A stretch of DNA of 64,000 nucleotides from JAMDEO01 sp963775295 (GCA_963775295.1 CAVZIK010000006.1:124001-188000); one strand, 5' to 3'. Counted from the first letter of the stretch, positions 17,705-26,687 are shown. Program-made: numbers and translations. The notes: generated by a model from the letters alone, not told the origin.

Positions 17705-18004
17705 CTAGTACGGCGTAGGCGTCGCCACATGCATCTTCTTGCATATCTCCAAGCCCTGCTCCGCAGTTACAGCCGGAAACACCCTAAACGAAAGCAAATC
17801 GTCCCAAGCAGCCATGGACGCCACTATGCCCGCAAGACCGTCCGTTTCCACAACCGCCACGAGTTCTGGTTGAGCTGGGTCGGTGCCCTGGAGCCAGTAC
17901 TCGGCTATCGGCTCGTATCCTTCGGGATACACCCATCCCCTCCTACGCTCCAAGCGTTCCTTCATCGTGCCCGGTTTCGCAGTAGCCAGGATGACGAACA
18001 ACAT
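17705..18004 (-). CDS. DUF3303-like small protein
   Basis: 99 residues that resemble DUF3303 proteins: MLFVILATAKPG opening strand, a central EYWLQGTDPAQPELVAVVE segment and AAWDDLLSFRVFPAVTAEQG (family pattern W-x-D-L-x-x-F-x-V-x-P-V). The fold is a ferredoxin-like dimer related to muconolactone isomerase-type proteins; function unknown. AGGGGAGGTG precedes the ATG, and a good promoter lies 33 nt upstream, so it is a separate unit from the receiver gene. Confidence 0.75.
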   Translation of the reverse strand: MLFVILATAKPGTMKERLERRRGWVYPEGYEPIAEYWLQGTDPAQPELVAVVETDGLAGIVASMAAWDDLLSFRVFPAVTAEQGLEICKKMHVATPTPY

Positions 18005-18036
18005 GACACACCTCCCCTTTTCGGCCGTACACCTTC

Positions 18037-18064
18037 ATGATAGACCGACTCCCTACCGAGTCAA
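18037..18064 (-). promoter_or_regulatory. Promoter of the DUF3303 gene
   Basis: Minus strand TTGACT (18059-18064), 16-nt spacer, TATCAT (18037-18042), ending about 30 nt before the ATG. Confidence 0.6.
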
Positions 18065-18182
18065 TCAGCGGCGAGCCCTGCAAAGCCCTTGGTCACGGAG
18101 CTGCAGTTCCCGGAGGCGCCGTCTACCGTCGGAACCTGTTGCTGCGGCAACAAAGCCGCCGAACTTGAGTAACAGCGATGGC

Positions 18183-18587
18183 TTACCTCTGAGGCCAGAA
18201 GCAGGAGGCGTCTTCGCCCCCCTCAAGCAACAACTTGACGCTCTTGCTCAGGGCCTGGGGATCCATGGGCTTCTCGTCGAGCCTGCCCACAGAGATCATG
18301 TCGTCCTCGTGGTAGGCGCAAATCTGCGCCGCCCTCCCGACAATGGCGAGCAAGAGGATAGGCAGCGAGAATCCCCGCGCCCGGATGAGGCGCGCCGTTC
18401 GCAGACCTCCGTCCGGACCCCCGAGCATGCAGTCGATGAGGATAAGGTCCGGCGCCGATGCCTCAAGAACCGTCATGCCTGTCGCAGCGTCGGACGCGGT
18501 CAATACGACATGGCCCTCTCGCTCCAGGACGATACGGCCCGCGTCCACCACATCGAAATCTCCGTCGACAATCAGGACACGAGCCAT
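18183..18587 (-). CDS. Stand-alone response-regulator receiver domain
   Basis: 134 residues forming one CheY-like domain: D8 and D10 of the acidic pocket (IVDGDFD), phospho-acceptor D52 (LILIDCML) and K106 (DEKPMDP). The Thr/Ser normally following strand 4 appears to be Ala81 (PILLLA), so the activation switch may be altered. No output domain. It starts 50 nt after the stop of large subunit C on the same strand and is probably in the C operon, an uncommon partner for a molybdoenzyme. No histidine kinase is nearby. Confidence 0.85.
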   Translation of the reverse strand: MARVLIVDGDFDVVDAGRIVLEREGHVVLTASDAATGMTVLEASAPDLILIDCMLGGPDGGLRTARLIRARGFSLPILLLAIVGRAAQICAYHEDDMISVGRLDEKPMDPQALSKSVKLLLEGGEDASCFWPQR

Positions 18588-18637
18588 CGCACCCTCCTCT
18601 TGTCCGTATCACACGCCCCGCCACGGCCGACCGGGCC

Positions 18638-21622
18638 TCAGCCGGCCAGACGTTCCGATTCGTACTTTTCCACCTCCACCAAACAAGAGTTGGCGGCGGT
18701 GGCGTGCGACTTCTTGATCTGCATCCGGCTGGGCGTGAGGGTGTTCACACAGCCGCCGCGATCGTCCGAAAGACCGGGAGCGCCGGTGGGATCGTAGACC
18801 GCCGAAGATTCGTAGGAGTGGACGAGTCCGGGACGCACCCGCTCCGTGATCTGCGCGGCGCATATGACACCACCACGATCGTTGAACAGGCGCACCAAAT
18901 CGTGCTGACGAATCCCTCGGACTTCGGCGTCGGCCGGGCTGATCCGGGCGATCCAGTAATAGTATCCATCAATGAGCACGCGATGATCCAAGATGTCGTT
19001 CAGGGCGCCACTCTTGCCGTCGTGGTGGGTGTGGAACGAGAACCGCGGATGCGGGGTGATCAACTGCAGCGGATACTTGTCGAACAGTTCAGCGGCGTGC
19101 GGGCCCTCCCACGACTCGCGCCAAGTCATCACAGGCGGCCGCTCGGGGTCGTTCGGGTCGAAGCGCTTCAAACTCGACGACTCGAACTCCAGCTTGCCCG
19201 ACTGGGTCTGTAAACCACGTTTCCACTCCTCGGTGTAGTCGCCGGGAAGCGGTGCCAGCTCTGGCACGTCCTTGAGCCTGTCCTCGGCGAACCAGCGATA
19301 GGACACGGGATCACGGAGGTCCTCGGGGAGCGGCGGGACCACGTAGTAGCCCTTGCGGAGGAACGCCTTCCAGGAAGTGACCCGCGGCAGGTCCGTCGCT
19401 TCAAAGAGACGGCGGCACCACTCGATCTCGCTGCTGCCCTCGGAGAAGGCGTTGCCGAGTCCGAGACGCTCTGCCAGTTCCAGGAAGATCTGGAAGTCGG
19501 ATTTTGACTCGCCCAGGGGTTCGATGCACTTGTGCTGCATCACGGCAACCCTGTGGTTGCACTGTGTGAAGGCATGCTCGGCGTAACCACCGGGGTTGGC
19601 GAACTCACCGATGTCCCAGCGCTCGAAGTTCGTGCAGGCCGGCAGGATGACGTCCGCAAACTTGGCCTCGCCCTCGAACCAAATGGACTGGTTGACGACG
19701 AATTCCAGGTTCTCCGACGCGTACATGCGGGCGTAGCGGTTCGTATCGACCATGGTGCCGATATGGGAGCCGCCATACTTGTAGTACATCTTCACGGGGG
19801 AGTGGCCGGGAGCCGGGTAAGAGAAGCTTGCGAATTGCGTCTCGATGGTCTTACCATCGCTCCAAAAACCTTCGGCGTGGCCATCCATGATCGCTTCGGG
19901 GATCTTCAGGCGGGGCACTGCCTGCTTCACTGAGTTCATACTAACGAGCTGAGGCATGCGTTGATACATGTGTAGGGAGAGTCCGGTAGCGTCCAGATCA
20001 CCCGACATCCCACCCTCGGCGTAGCCGGGGAAGTAGAAACGGGTGTCGAGGGGCGCGCCCTGCTGCAAGCAACCCATGTTTATGCCGGGTTTCCCCAGTC
20101 CTTGCATGGCCATGAGATAGACCATGCCCCGGGCCCAGTCGGTGCCGGTCGCAGTCCGGCATGCGCCGCCGAAGCCGATGTAGCCACCCGGGGAAAGATA
20201 GGTCTTCTTGCTGCCCCACTCCCGAGCGAGCGCGCGCAGGTCCTTAGCCGGCACGCCTGTCTCGCCCTCCTGCCATTCCGGCGTCTTGGGAATACCATCC
20301 TGTTCGCCCAGCACGTAGCTCTTCCACTTGTCGAAGCCCACGGTCCGCTCGAACACGTATTTCTTGTCGTAGAGGTTCTCGGTGATCCACACGTACGCGA
20401 GCGCGAGGACCATCGCGCTGTCGGTGCCGGGTCGCGGGGCGAGCCACTTGCCGCCCAGCCAACCGGCCGTGTGATTGAAGTAGGGGTCGATGTGGACCAT
20501 CGGGATGCCGAGTTCTTTGAGCCACTGCCGGCGGATAGTCCCTTCCTGGGCTCCGTAGACTCCGCTGGTGGCCTCAGGATCGCTGGACCAGAAGACGATC
20601 ATCTCGGCATTCTCGAGGAGGTCTTCCACGGTGCTGAAGGTCTCACCGCCGCCGAGACGCGTGCTCTGTCCCCAATGATGTACGGCTCCCCAGTACCAGC
20701 CCTCCCAACTGTCGGGGTTATGTGCGATGGGTGTCCACCCGATCGAGTTGAAAAAACGGATACGCGCGGAGAGCCAGTAACCGATGGCTCCCCAGTTCTG
20801 ATGGGAGCCGCTGCCGTTCATGATCGCACCGGGTCCATGATCGCGCTTCACCCGCTTGATCTCCGACGTGACGAGGTCGAGCGCTTCCTCCCAGCTGATG
20901 CGCTCGTAGCCGGAGACGCCGCGGTTCTGCGGATTGCGTTCTCCGTTGGGATCGAAATCAACTCGCTTCATAGGGTAGAGAAGACGATCGGGCGAGTAGA
21001 TCAGCGACTTCCAGCTCAGGGTGTGCGGACTCACCGTCGTCCTGTGCGGCGGGGAGAACTCCTTGCCTCGGGCGTGGACAGTCCACGACTCGGCATCGGA
21101 CGCGTCAAACTCCACGGGAGTGATTCGGAGGATCTTTCCCTCCTTCACGTACACGAAGACGGGGCCGCCGTTGGAGTTGTTGGTGTAGCGGGTGACGCCC
21201 CCCTTCATCTTCACGCCATAGACGTTCCCGGCCGACAGCAACATGGTGAGAGTCGTCGTGAACCAAGTCACCAGATGGTCCTCGCCGGATACTTCCAGTT
21301 GGAAGGTCTTCGCTGCGCTCAGGAACTCCAACTGATCGCGCTTAGGCCGAAGGGTACGCGCGGCCACGGCGGCGTCCTGGAACGTCATGAGGACGTCCGG
21401 TTTGGGATGGATGCCGTGCCTCGAGGTCACCTTCCCCAGATTGAAGACGTAGTAGCGCCCCTGCGAGTCGTCACGCAGCTTGACCTGTGCCACGAGATTT
21501 TGCCGTCCCAGCCACTCTCTTACTTCTGGGTATCGAATCCCTTGGAGTAGCATCAGTTGGGCGAGACCCCAGGTCGTCACCGCGAAACGGATTCTGTTGA
21601 TTATCTTTTCGATAGAGTGCAT
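18638..21622 (-). CDS. Transhydroxylase-like large subunit C with N-terminal SCP2-like domain
   Basis: 994 residues. Residues 1-140 form an extra domain resembling SCP2 sterol-carrier folds: YYVFNLGKVTSRHGIHPKPDVLMTF (a strand, then the HPxPDVxLTF hallmark) and LEFLSAAKTFQLEVSGEDHL. The molybdopterin enzyme begins near VTRYTNNSNGGPV (residue 143). Key residues: H274, Y282, D304-S305-W306 and Y534 are kept, but the site equivalent to R153 of the Pelobacter enzyme is W283 and the site of W354 is F484. The ATG shares its A with the stop of the small-subunit gene, supporting the long start. The altered pocket plus a lipid-fold domain suggests a bulkier or hydrophobic substrate (inference). Confidence 0.87.
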   Translation of the reverse strand: MHSIEKIINRIRFAVTTWGLAQLMLLQGIRYPEVREWLGRQNLVAQVKLRDDSQGRYYVFNLGKVTSRHGIHPKPDVLMTFQDAAVAARTLRPKRDQLEFLSAAKTFQLEVSGEDHLVTWFTTTLTMLLSAGNVYGVKMKGGVTRYTNNSNGGPVFVYVKEGKILRITPVEFDASDAESWTVHARGKEFSPPHRTTVSPHTLSWKSLIYSPDRLLYPMKRVDFDPNGERNPQNRGVSGYERISWEEALDLVTSEIKRVKRDHGPGAIMNGSGSHQNWGAIGYWLSARIRFFNSIGWTPIAHNPDSWEGWYWGAVHHWGQSTRLGGGETFSTVEDLLENAEMIVFWSSDPEATSGVYGAQEGTIRRQWLKELGIPMVHIDPYFNHTAGWLGGKWLAPRPGTDSAMVLALAYVWITENLYDKKYVFERTVGFDKWKSYVLGEQDGIPKTPEWQEGETGVPAKDLRALAREWGSKKTYLSPGGYIGFGGACRTATGTDWARGMVYLMAMQGLGKPGINMGCLQQGAPLDTRFYFPGYAEGGMSGDLDATGLSLHMYQRMPQLVSMNSVKQAVPRLKIPEAIMDGHAEGFWSDGKTIETQFASFSYPAPGHSPVKMYYKYGGSHIGTMVDTNRYARMYASENLEFVVNQSIWFEGEAKFADVILPACTNFERWDIGEFANPGGYAEHAFTQCNHRVAVMQHKCIEPLGESKSDFQIFLELAERLGLGNAFSEGSSEIEWCRRLFEATDLPRVTSWKAFLRKGYYVVPPLPEDLRDPVSYRWFAEDRLKDVPELAPLPGDYTEEWKRGLQTQSGKLEFESSSLKRFDPNDPERPPVMTWRESWEGPHAAELFDKYPLQLITPHPRFSFHTHHDGKSGALNDILDHRVLIDGYYYWIARISPADAEVRGIRQHDLVRLFNDRGGVICAAQITERVRPGLVHSYESSAVYDPTGAPGLSDDRGGCVNTLTPSRMQIKKSHATAANSCLVEVEKYESERLAG

Positions 21623-22485
21623 CAGCTTTCCCCCTCTACGAGGATGGTCCCCAGACTGACGCTACGCCCCAATACCGCAGTCATGGCGCTCGGCGCGAGA
21701 TCATCAAGCGCGATGTCTACACGGTATTCACCAGAATCCGCTTTGAGCCCATCGAACTTGAAGTCACCAAAGGCGTCGGTGGTAAGAGTCTGCAGGGGCG
21801 GTTCGTCGGCCGTCGCGCCGCCGCTGGTGAGGGTCACCAGCGCACCGGGGGCGCAATCCATGACCCCCTCCCGCTCCACCGCGACACTGCCCGCGATGAA
21901 GCACGACTCGAAACGAGCAAGGTTCTTGTACCAGACGCCGGTGCCCTCCGCGCTTCCCGGGTGGAGGGTCGTGAGACCTTCCGCCTCAACCCTTGCCGCG
22001 AAAAAGACGTCGTCCTCGTGGACAAAACTGAGGGCGCCGGGGCCGCACGACTGGACGCAGCGAGGCTTGCTCCACCCATCGTCGAGAAGATGGGCACAGA
22101 GTGTGCACTTCTGCGGGGCTGAACTCTCTTCGCTCCAAGTGATCATCCCGTAGGGGCAGGCTTCCACCAGTTCGCGTCGGCCGGCGGCTTTGGCGGGGTC
22201 GATGAGCACTATCCCGTCGGGTCTCTTGTGAATTGCCCCGCCCGACTTCGCGACGCAGGGAGCGTCGGCGCAGTGCGTGCACAACGTCGGCCGGTAGGCC
22301 ACGTCGATAAGCGGATACTGACCCCGCTCATTGCAGGGTAAGTGTATCCAGCGCTCCTCGTGCTGTGATTGCGGCCGCGAATACCCCGGCCAGTCATTGC
22401 CGACGTGCTCGTCCTTGCAGGCCATAAAGCAGTTGTTGCAACCCTGGCAGCGGGCCACGTCGACTATCAGGTGCCACTTCTTCAT
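21622..22485 (-). CDS. Transhydroxylase small subunit, three 4Fe-4S ferredoxin type (partner of C)
   Basis: 287 residues. Twelve cysteines fit three 4Fe-4S clusters: C13, C16, C19, C23 (CQGCNNCFMAC), then CTHCADAPC, ACPYG, CTLC and RCVQSC. The cysteine that would complete a fourth cluster in DmsB-type proteins is Ser (CVAKSGG), as expected for this family. The last 90 residues, after a tyrosine-rich YKNLARFES linker, form a transthyretin/CnaB-like beta domain (FGDFKFDGLKADSGEYRVDI). It relays electrons to or stabilises the Mo subunit. It precedes the large gene and ends in a TGATG overlap with it. Confidence 0.9.
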   Translation of the reverse strand: MKKWHLIVDVARCQGCNNCFMACKDEHVGNDWPGYSRPQSQHEERWIHLPCNERGQYPLIDVAYRPTLCTHCADAPCVAKSGGAIHKRPDGIVLIDPAKAAGRRELVEACPYGMITWSEESSAPQKCTLCAHLLDDGWSKPRCVQSCGPGALSFVHEDDVFFAARVEAEGLTTLHPGSAEGTGVWYKNLARFESCFIAGSVAVEREGVMDCAPGALVTLTSGGATADEPPLQTLTTDAFGDFKFDGLKADSGEYRVDIALDDLAPSAMTAVLGRSVSLGTILVEGES

Positions 22486-22571
22486 CTATCATTCCAATCT
22501 GGATGGCGACCGCCCGGGGGAGGCTGCGAGTGCCGCGCTGACGTACCGGGCGTCCTGTTGGTTGCCTAGAT

Positions 22572-22600
22572 AAACTACCTACTAACCGGTAGTTTGTCAA
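22572..22600 (-). promoter_or_regulatory. Promoter and inverted-repeat operator of the C operon
   Basis: Minus strand TTGACA (22595-22600), 17 nt, TAGTTT (22572-22577). The inverted repeat AAACTACC (22572-22579) / GGTAGTTT (22588-22595) with an 8-nt spacer fills the space between the -35 and -10 boxes, so a bound protein would block polymerase. The half-site equals the direct repeat upstream of gene A. Confidence 0.72.
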
Positions 22601-22648
22601 GACCCCGTACGGACGCTTTAAGGGATTTTGCAGCTGTTTTCAAACAGA

Positions 22649-22686
22649 GAAGCCCGGTCCGACGCCAAGGCGCGGGACCGGGCTTC
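22649..22686 (-). terminator. Terminator after the methylmalonyl-CoA module
   Basis: Twelve-base stem GAAGCCCGGTCC / GGACCGGGCTTC whose loop holds a smaller CGCC-AA-GGCG hairpin, followed on the minus strand by TCTGTTTG. It lies 50 nt past the epimerase stop and upstream of the C-operon promoter. Confidence 0.8.
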
Positions 22687-22737
22687 ACAGGTGGCTGGGT
22701 GCTGCCGGAGCCGGCCGGGCGGCGCCGGGCGGCGCCC

Positions 22738-23136
22738 TTAGACTTGCTCCAGCTCGATAAGCGTACCCTGGAAATCTCCCGGATGGACGAAGACGACCGG
22801 CTTTCCATGGGCGCCGGTCTTGACATTCCCAAGCACCCTCTTGCCCTCAGCCGTCATCTTCTCGACCGCGGCTTCGATGTCCTCAACTTCGAAGCACAGG
22901 TGATGGATACCACCGTTCTTGTTCTTCTCCAAAAAACTAAGAATCGGCGACGTCTCGCCCAGGGGCTCCAGAAGCTCCACCTTTGTATTCGGAAGCACGA
23001 CGAAACTCACCGTCACCCCGTGCTCGGGAAGGGCCGCGGGTGTCGATACATCGGCTCCCATCACATCCCGATATGCTGCCATGGCTGCCTCGAGATTGGG
23101 AACGGCGATGGCCACATGGTTCAACTTTCCTATCAT
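22738..23136 (-). CDS. mce: Methylmalonyl-CoA epimerase
   Basis: 132 residues from ATG 23136, preceded by GGAGGCGAGG. A vicinal-oxygen-chelate protein with two repeats: KLNHVAIAVPNLEAAMAAYRDVMG, and GGIHHLCFEVEDIEAAVEKM, ending GTLIELEQ with the metal-binding Glu. The metal ligands of the family (His in HVAIAV, His in HHLCF, final Glu) are present. It interconverts the R and S forms of methylmalonyl-CoA between mutase and carboxylase or decarboxylase steps. It is the last gene of the mutase-meaB-epimerase unit. Confidence 0.93.
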   Translation of the reverse strand: MIGKLNHVAIAVPNLEAAMAAYRDVMGADVSTPAALPEHGVTVSFVVLPNTKVELLEPLGETSPILSFLEKNKNGGIHHLCFEVEDIEAAVEKMTAEGKRVLGNVKTGAHGKPVVFVHPGDFQGTLIELEQV

Positions 23137-23176
23137 CCTCGCCTCCTGAGCGATCGATTCCAATGGAGCGACGGAG

Positions 23177-24181
23177 CTATTCTCGCCCGCCCACGCCTCT
23201 ATGGAGAAACACGTCGAGCAAACGGCGAGAAGCCGTCATGGGGAGCATCTTGCCGGTGACCACCGCCCGCTCGATCTCATGTAACTCGGCCTTCACGGCC
23301 GGGTCGCGGCGCAGGACATCGAGCAGGTCTTCAGCGGTCTCGCTCCAGAGCCACTTAAGTTGCTGCTGTCCGCGCCGTACGGCCAACTCTCCGCTGTCGC
23401 TGAGCGCCTGGCAGTACCTCTCTACCGCGCTCCAAACCTCGGGCAGGCCTTCGCCGGTGAGAGCCGAGCACGTCTGCACTGGGAATTTTGCGGTCTCGCC
23501 CGGAGCGCTCTGAGCCGCCCGAGCCACTCCGTAGTCGAGCGCAGTCTGCTCCGCGGCGTTCTTCAGAGCCCCGTCCGACTTGTTGACCACGACTATGGCC
23601 GCCAACTCGACGATCCCGCGCTTGATGCCCTGCAGATCGTCGCCACCACCCGGTTGCAGCAGCAGGACGAGGACGTCGGTCATATCGGCCACCATGGTCT
23701 CGGACTGTCCCACGCCCACGGTCTCGATCATGACCACGTCGAATCCGGCGGCCTCGCAGAGCAACATCGACTCGTGCGTGCGTCGGGCGACTCCGCCCAA
23801 CGTGCGCCCGGCCGGGGATGGGCGAATGAAGGCATGCGGATGCCTCGCCAGAGCCTCCATACGGGTCTTGTCGCCGAGGATGGAGCCACCCGACACGGCT
23901 GAGGAAGGATCGACCGCCAGGACCGCGACCCGGTGACCCAACGAGATGGCGTGCAGCCCGAAGGCCTCGATGAACGTCGACTTGCCAACTCCCGGCGGTC
24001 CGGAGATGCCTATGCGCAAGGCTTTGCCGTCACCAGGTCCGAGCAATTCGAGGATGTCGAGAGCCTGGGCCCGGTGGTCCGCACGGGAGGACTCGGACAG
24101 GGTGATCGCCTTGGCCAACGCCCTTCTTTGTCCGTCCGCGATCGCCCGTGCCAGAACCTCGGGACTTCTGTCGGTGCTCAA
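23177..24181 (-). CDS. meaB: Methylmalonyl-CoA mutase-associated GTPase MeaB
   Basis: 334 residues of the ArgK/MeaB G3E GTPase family. Walker A GPPGVGKST (61-69), VLAVDPSSAVSGGSILGDKTRM switch segment, ETVGVGQSE and the base motif NKSD are all present. It protects and reloads the adenosylcobalamin of the mutase, whose gene ends 59 nt upstream. The C-terminal helices correspond to the dimerisation arm. Confidence 0.95.
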   Translation of the reverse strand: MSTDRSPEVLARAIADGQRRALAKAITLSESSRADHRAQALDILELLGPGDGKALRIGISGPPGVGKSTFIEAFGLHAISLGHRVAVLAVDPSSAVSGGSILGDKTRMEALARHPHAFIRPSPAGRTLGGVARRTHESMLLCEAAGFDVVMIETVGVGQSETMVADMTDVLVLLLQPGGGDDLQGIKRGIVELAAIVVVNKSDGALKNAAEQTALDYGVARAAQSAPGETAKFPVQTCSALTGEGLPEVWSAVERYCQALSDSGELAVRRGQQQLKWLWSETAEDLLDVLRRDPAVKAELHEIERAVVTGKMLPMTASRRLLDVFLHRGVGGRE

Positions 24182-24240
24182 ATCGAAGACCTCGTCATCT
24201 CGCGCCGCCGACTGCCGTCGCCGACATTCCCGGGCTCTCG

Positions 24241-26397
24241 CTAGCCTGCCTGTGGGCGCTTCGCACGAAGCTGTTCAATTATCTCAGCCGCAGCTTCCGG
24301 AATCTTGGTACCCGGGGGAAAGATCGCCGCTACGCCTTGCCGGAGCAGCACTTCGTAGTCCTGCGGCGGAATGATCCCGCCCACTACCACAAGAATGTCC
24401 TCGCCGCCCAGCTTCTTGAGCTCTTCGATCAGTTTGGGAACGAGGGTCTTGTGACCAGCGGCCAGTGAAGACACGCCGACCACGTGCACGTCGTTCTCCA
24501 GGGCCTGCTGAGCCGCTTCGGCGGGCGTCTGGAACAGCGGTCCCATATCGACGTCGAAACCGGCATCGGCGAAGGCGCTGGCTATCACGCGGGCGCCTCG
24601 GTCGTGACCGTCTTGCCCAAGCTTGACCACGAGAATCCGCGGACGGCGGCCTTCCTCTTCCGCGAAAGCCCTGACGTCATCCCTGATCTTCATAAAGGCA
24701 TCGTTCCCCTGGTAGGCTGCCCCGTATACCCCGGAAATCGACTTGACCGTCGCACGGTGACGAGTGAAGACCGTCTCGAGCGCCATGGAGATCTCACCCA
24801 CCGTGGCCCGCACCCGAGCTGCATCGACGGCCAAGGCAAGCAGGCCGTCCGCGCCAGTCTTGGCGCATTCAGTCAAGGCCTCCAGAGCAGCGTCGCAGGC
24901 CTTCTGGTCGCGGGCCGCCCGCACCTGCTTCAACCGGCGGATCTGGGATTCCTGAACTTTCGCCGTGTCGACGTCGAGGATGGGGATCTCCGTCTCTTCG
25001 GGGGACAGATACTTGTTCACCCCCACCAGCACGTCTTGCCCGCTGTCCACCCGGGCCTGACGACGGGCGGCCGACTCCTCGATACGAAGTTTCGGCAAGT
25101 TGGCGGCTACAGCCTTTGTCATGCCCCCATACTCTTCCACTTCGTCGAAGAGCTTGCGGGCCTCCCTCACCAGTTCGTCAGTGAGGCTTTCGATGTAGTA
25201 CGAGCCGCCGAGAGGATCGACCACCTTGGTGATCCCCGTCTCCTCCTGGAGGATGATCTGGGTGTTCCTGGCGATGCGGGCAGAAAAGTCGGTGGGGAGC
25301 GCCAGGGCCTCGTCGAACGAGTTAGTGTGCAATGACTGCGTGCCCCCTAGGGCGGCGGCCAACGCTTCGACCGCGGTCCGCACCACATTGTTGTAAGGAT
25401 CCTGGCCGGTCAGGCTCACGCCAGAGGTCTGACAATGGGTCCGCAGCATGAGCGATTCGGACTTCTTAGGCTGGAAAAGCTCCTGCATGAGGTCGGCCCA
25501 CAGGAGACGCGCAGCACGTAGCTTGGCGATCTCCATGAAGAAGTTCATGCCGATTGCGAAGAAGAAGGAAAGCCTCGACGCGAACGAGTCGACGTCAAGC
25601 CCCGCACTGACGGCCGCCCGAACGTACTCGATGCCATCTGCGATGGTATAGGCCAATTCCTGCACGGCCGTGGCACCAGCCTCCTGCATGTGGTACCCGG
25701 AGATGGAGATGGGGTTGAAGCGGGGCATGTTCCGCGAGGTATAGCCGATGATGTCGGCCACGATACGAATGGACGGCTCCGGCGGATAGATGTAGGTATT
25801 TCGGACCATGAACTCTTTGAGGATGTCGTTCTGAATGGTGCCGGCAAGCTGCTCGGTCTTCACGCCCTGCTCTTCCGCGGCCACGATATACATGGCAAGG
25901 ATTGGCAGCACCGCGCCGTTCATGGTCATGGAGACGGAGGTCTTCTCAAGCGGTATCCCATCGAAGAGGATCTTCATGTCCTCCACGCTGTCGATAGCCA
26001 CGCCCGCCTTGCCCACGTCTCCCTGGACCCGCGGGTGGTCCGAGTCGTAGCCGCGGTGAGTGGCCAGGTCGAAAGCCACAGAGAGACCAGTCTGGCCGGC
26101 GGCGAGGTTGCGCCGGTAGAATGCGTTCGACTCCTCCGCAGTTGAGAAGCCCGCGTACTGGCGGATCGTCCAGGGACGGCCGGCGTACATGGTCGCGCGG
26201 GGACCGCGCACGTACGGAGGCAGGCCCGGCAGGCTGGCGATATGTCCGAGATCCCGGGTATCCTCGCCGGTGTAGAGGATTTTCAGTTCGATCCCCTCGG
26301 GCGTATGCCAGTTGAGATCCGAGACCGGCCGTCCCTTGATCTCCTTACCCGCCAGGGCGTCCCACTCGCCGGGCGTCGGCTCTGGAAAACTCGCCAT
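24241..26397 (-). CDS. Methylmalonyl-CoA mutase (fused alpha/B12-binding form)
   Basis: 718 residues from ATG 26397, which has AGGAGGG ten bases upstream. The TIM-barrel half carries RPWTIRQYAGFSTAEESN and RNTYIYPPEPSIRIVADI. The C-terminal cobalamin domain has D596-G-H598-D-R-G with H598 as the lower cobalt ligand, then GVSSLAAGHK and GGIIPPQDY. It converts succinyl-CoA and methylmalonyl-CoA, linking propionate to the TCA pool. The YIYPP and related active-site segments favour methylmalonyl-CoA over isobutyryl-CoA or ethylmalonyl-CoA substrates. It heads the mutase-meaB-epimerase operon. No cobalamin riboswitch is evident upstream. Confidence 0.94.
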   Translation of the reverse strand: MASFPEPTPGEWDALAGKEIKGRPVSDLNWHTPEGIELKILYTGEDTRDLGHIASLPGLPPYVRGPRATMYAGRPWTIRQYAGFSTAEESNAFYRRNLAAGQTGLSVAFDLATHRGYDSDHPRVQGDVGKAGVAIDSVEDMKILFDGIPLEKTSVSMTMNGAVLPILAMYIVAAEEQGVKTEQLAGTIQNDILKEFMVRNTYIYPPEPSIRIVADIIGYTSRNMPRFNPISISGYHMQEAGATAVQELAYTIADGIEYVRAAVSAGLDVDSFASRLSFFFAIGMNFFMEIAKLRAARLLWADLMQELFQPKKSESLMLRTHCQTSGVSLTGQDPYNNVVRTAVEALAAALGGTQSLHTNSFDEALALPTDFSARIARNTQIILQEETGITKVVDPLGGSYYIESLTDELVREARKLFDEVEEYGGMTKAVAANLPKLRIEESAARRQARVDSGQDVLVGVNKYLSPEETEIPILDVDTAKVQESQIRRLKQVRAARDQKACDAALEALTECAKTGADGLLALAVDAARVRATVGEISMALETVFTRHRATVKSISGVYGAAYQGNDAFMKIRDDVRAFAEEEGRRPRILVVKLGQDGHDRGARVIASAFADAGFDVDMGPLFQTPAEAAQQALENDVHVVGVSSLAAGHKTLVPKLIEELKKLGGEDILVVVGGIIPPQDYEVLLRQGVAAIFPPGTKIPEAAAEIIEQLRAKRPQAG

Positions 26398-26687
26398 TTG
26401 CTGGATCCCTCCTGTTGAACGACACGACAACTGCGTATGCACGTTTCACAGCGTGAAAAGTCGCGTTCGACTTTATGTGACTCCGTATATTATTGCGCGA
26501 GCAGAGCCCCGCGCCAAATCGGTAGCGCCGAGACGTGAATCAGGCACTCCTTCGGCTTCTTGAGACCGTGCAGTAGAGACGTGTGGTCCTGTCCCCCTTT
26601 CTTTCGAGTGCGCGGTTAGTGTACGATGATTAACACATACACCAACACTGATTCCTCGGCGCATCGAGCTGCTGGAAGGGAGTAATC
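26398..26687. promoter_or_regulatory. Divergent intergenic region between mutase and thiolase genes
   Basis: Three symmetric elements are seen: TTTCAC-AGC-GTGAAA (26444-26458), AAAGTCG-CGTT-CGACTTT (26457-26474), and GTTA (26615-26618) paired with TAAC (26631-26634). The first two sit next to the mutase start and could be an operator and a leader hairpin; the third resembles the GTTA-TAAC core of the DUF362 site. No strong -35/-10 pair was found on either strand. Confidence 0.45.

Noticed and set aside
17400..17705. Amber-interrupted reading frame (TAG near 17634) that might suggest pyrrolysine readthrough
   Set aside because: No start codon with a ribosome site, no recognised family, no pylT or pylS in view. 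Chance or a decayed gene is simpler.
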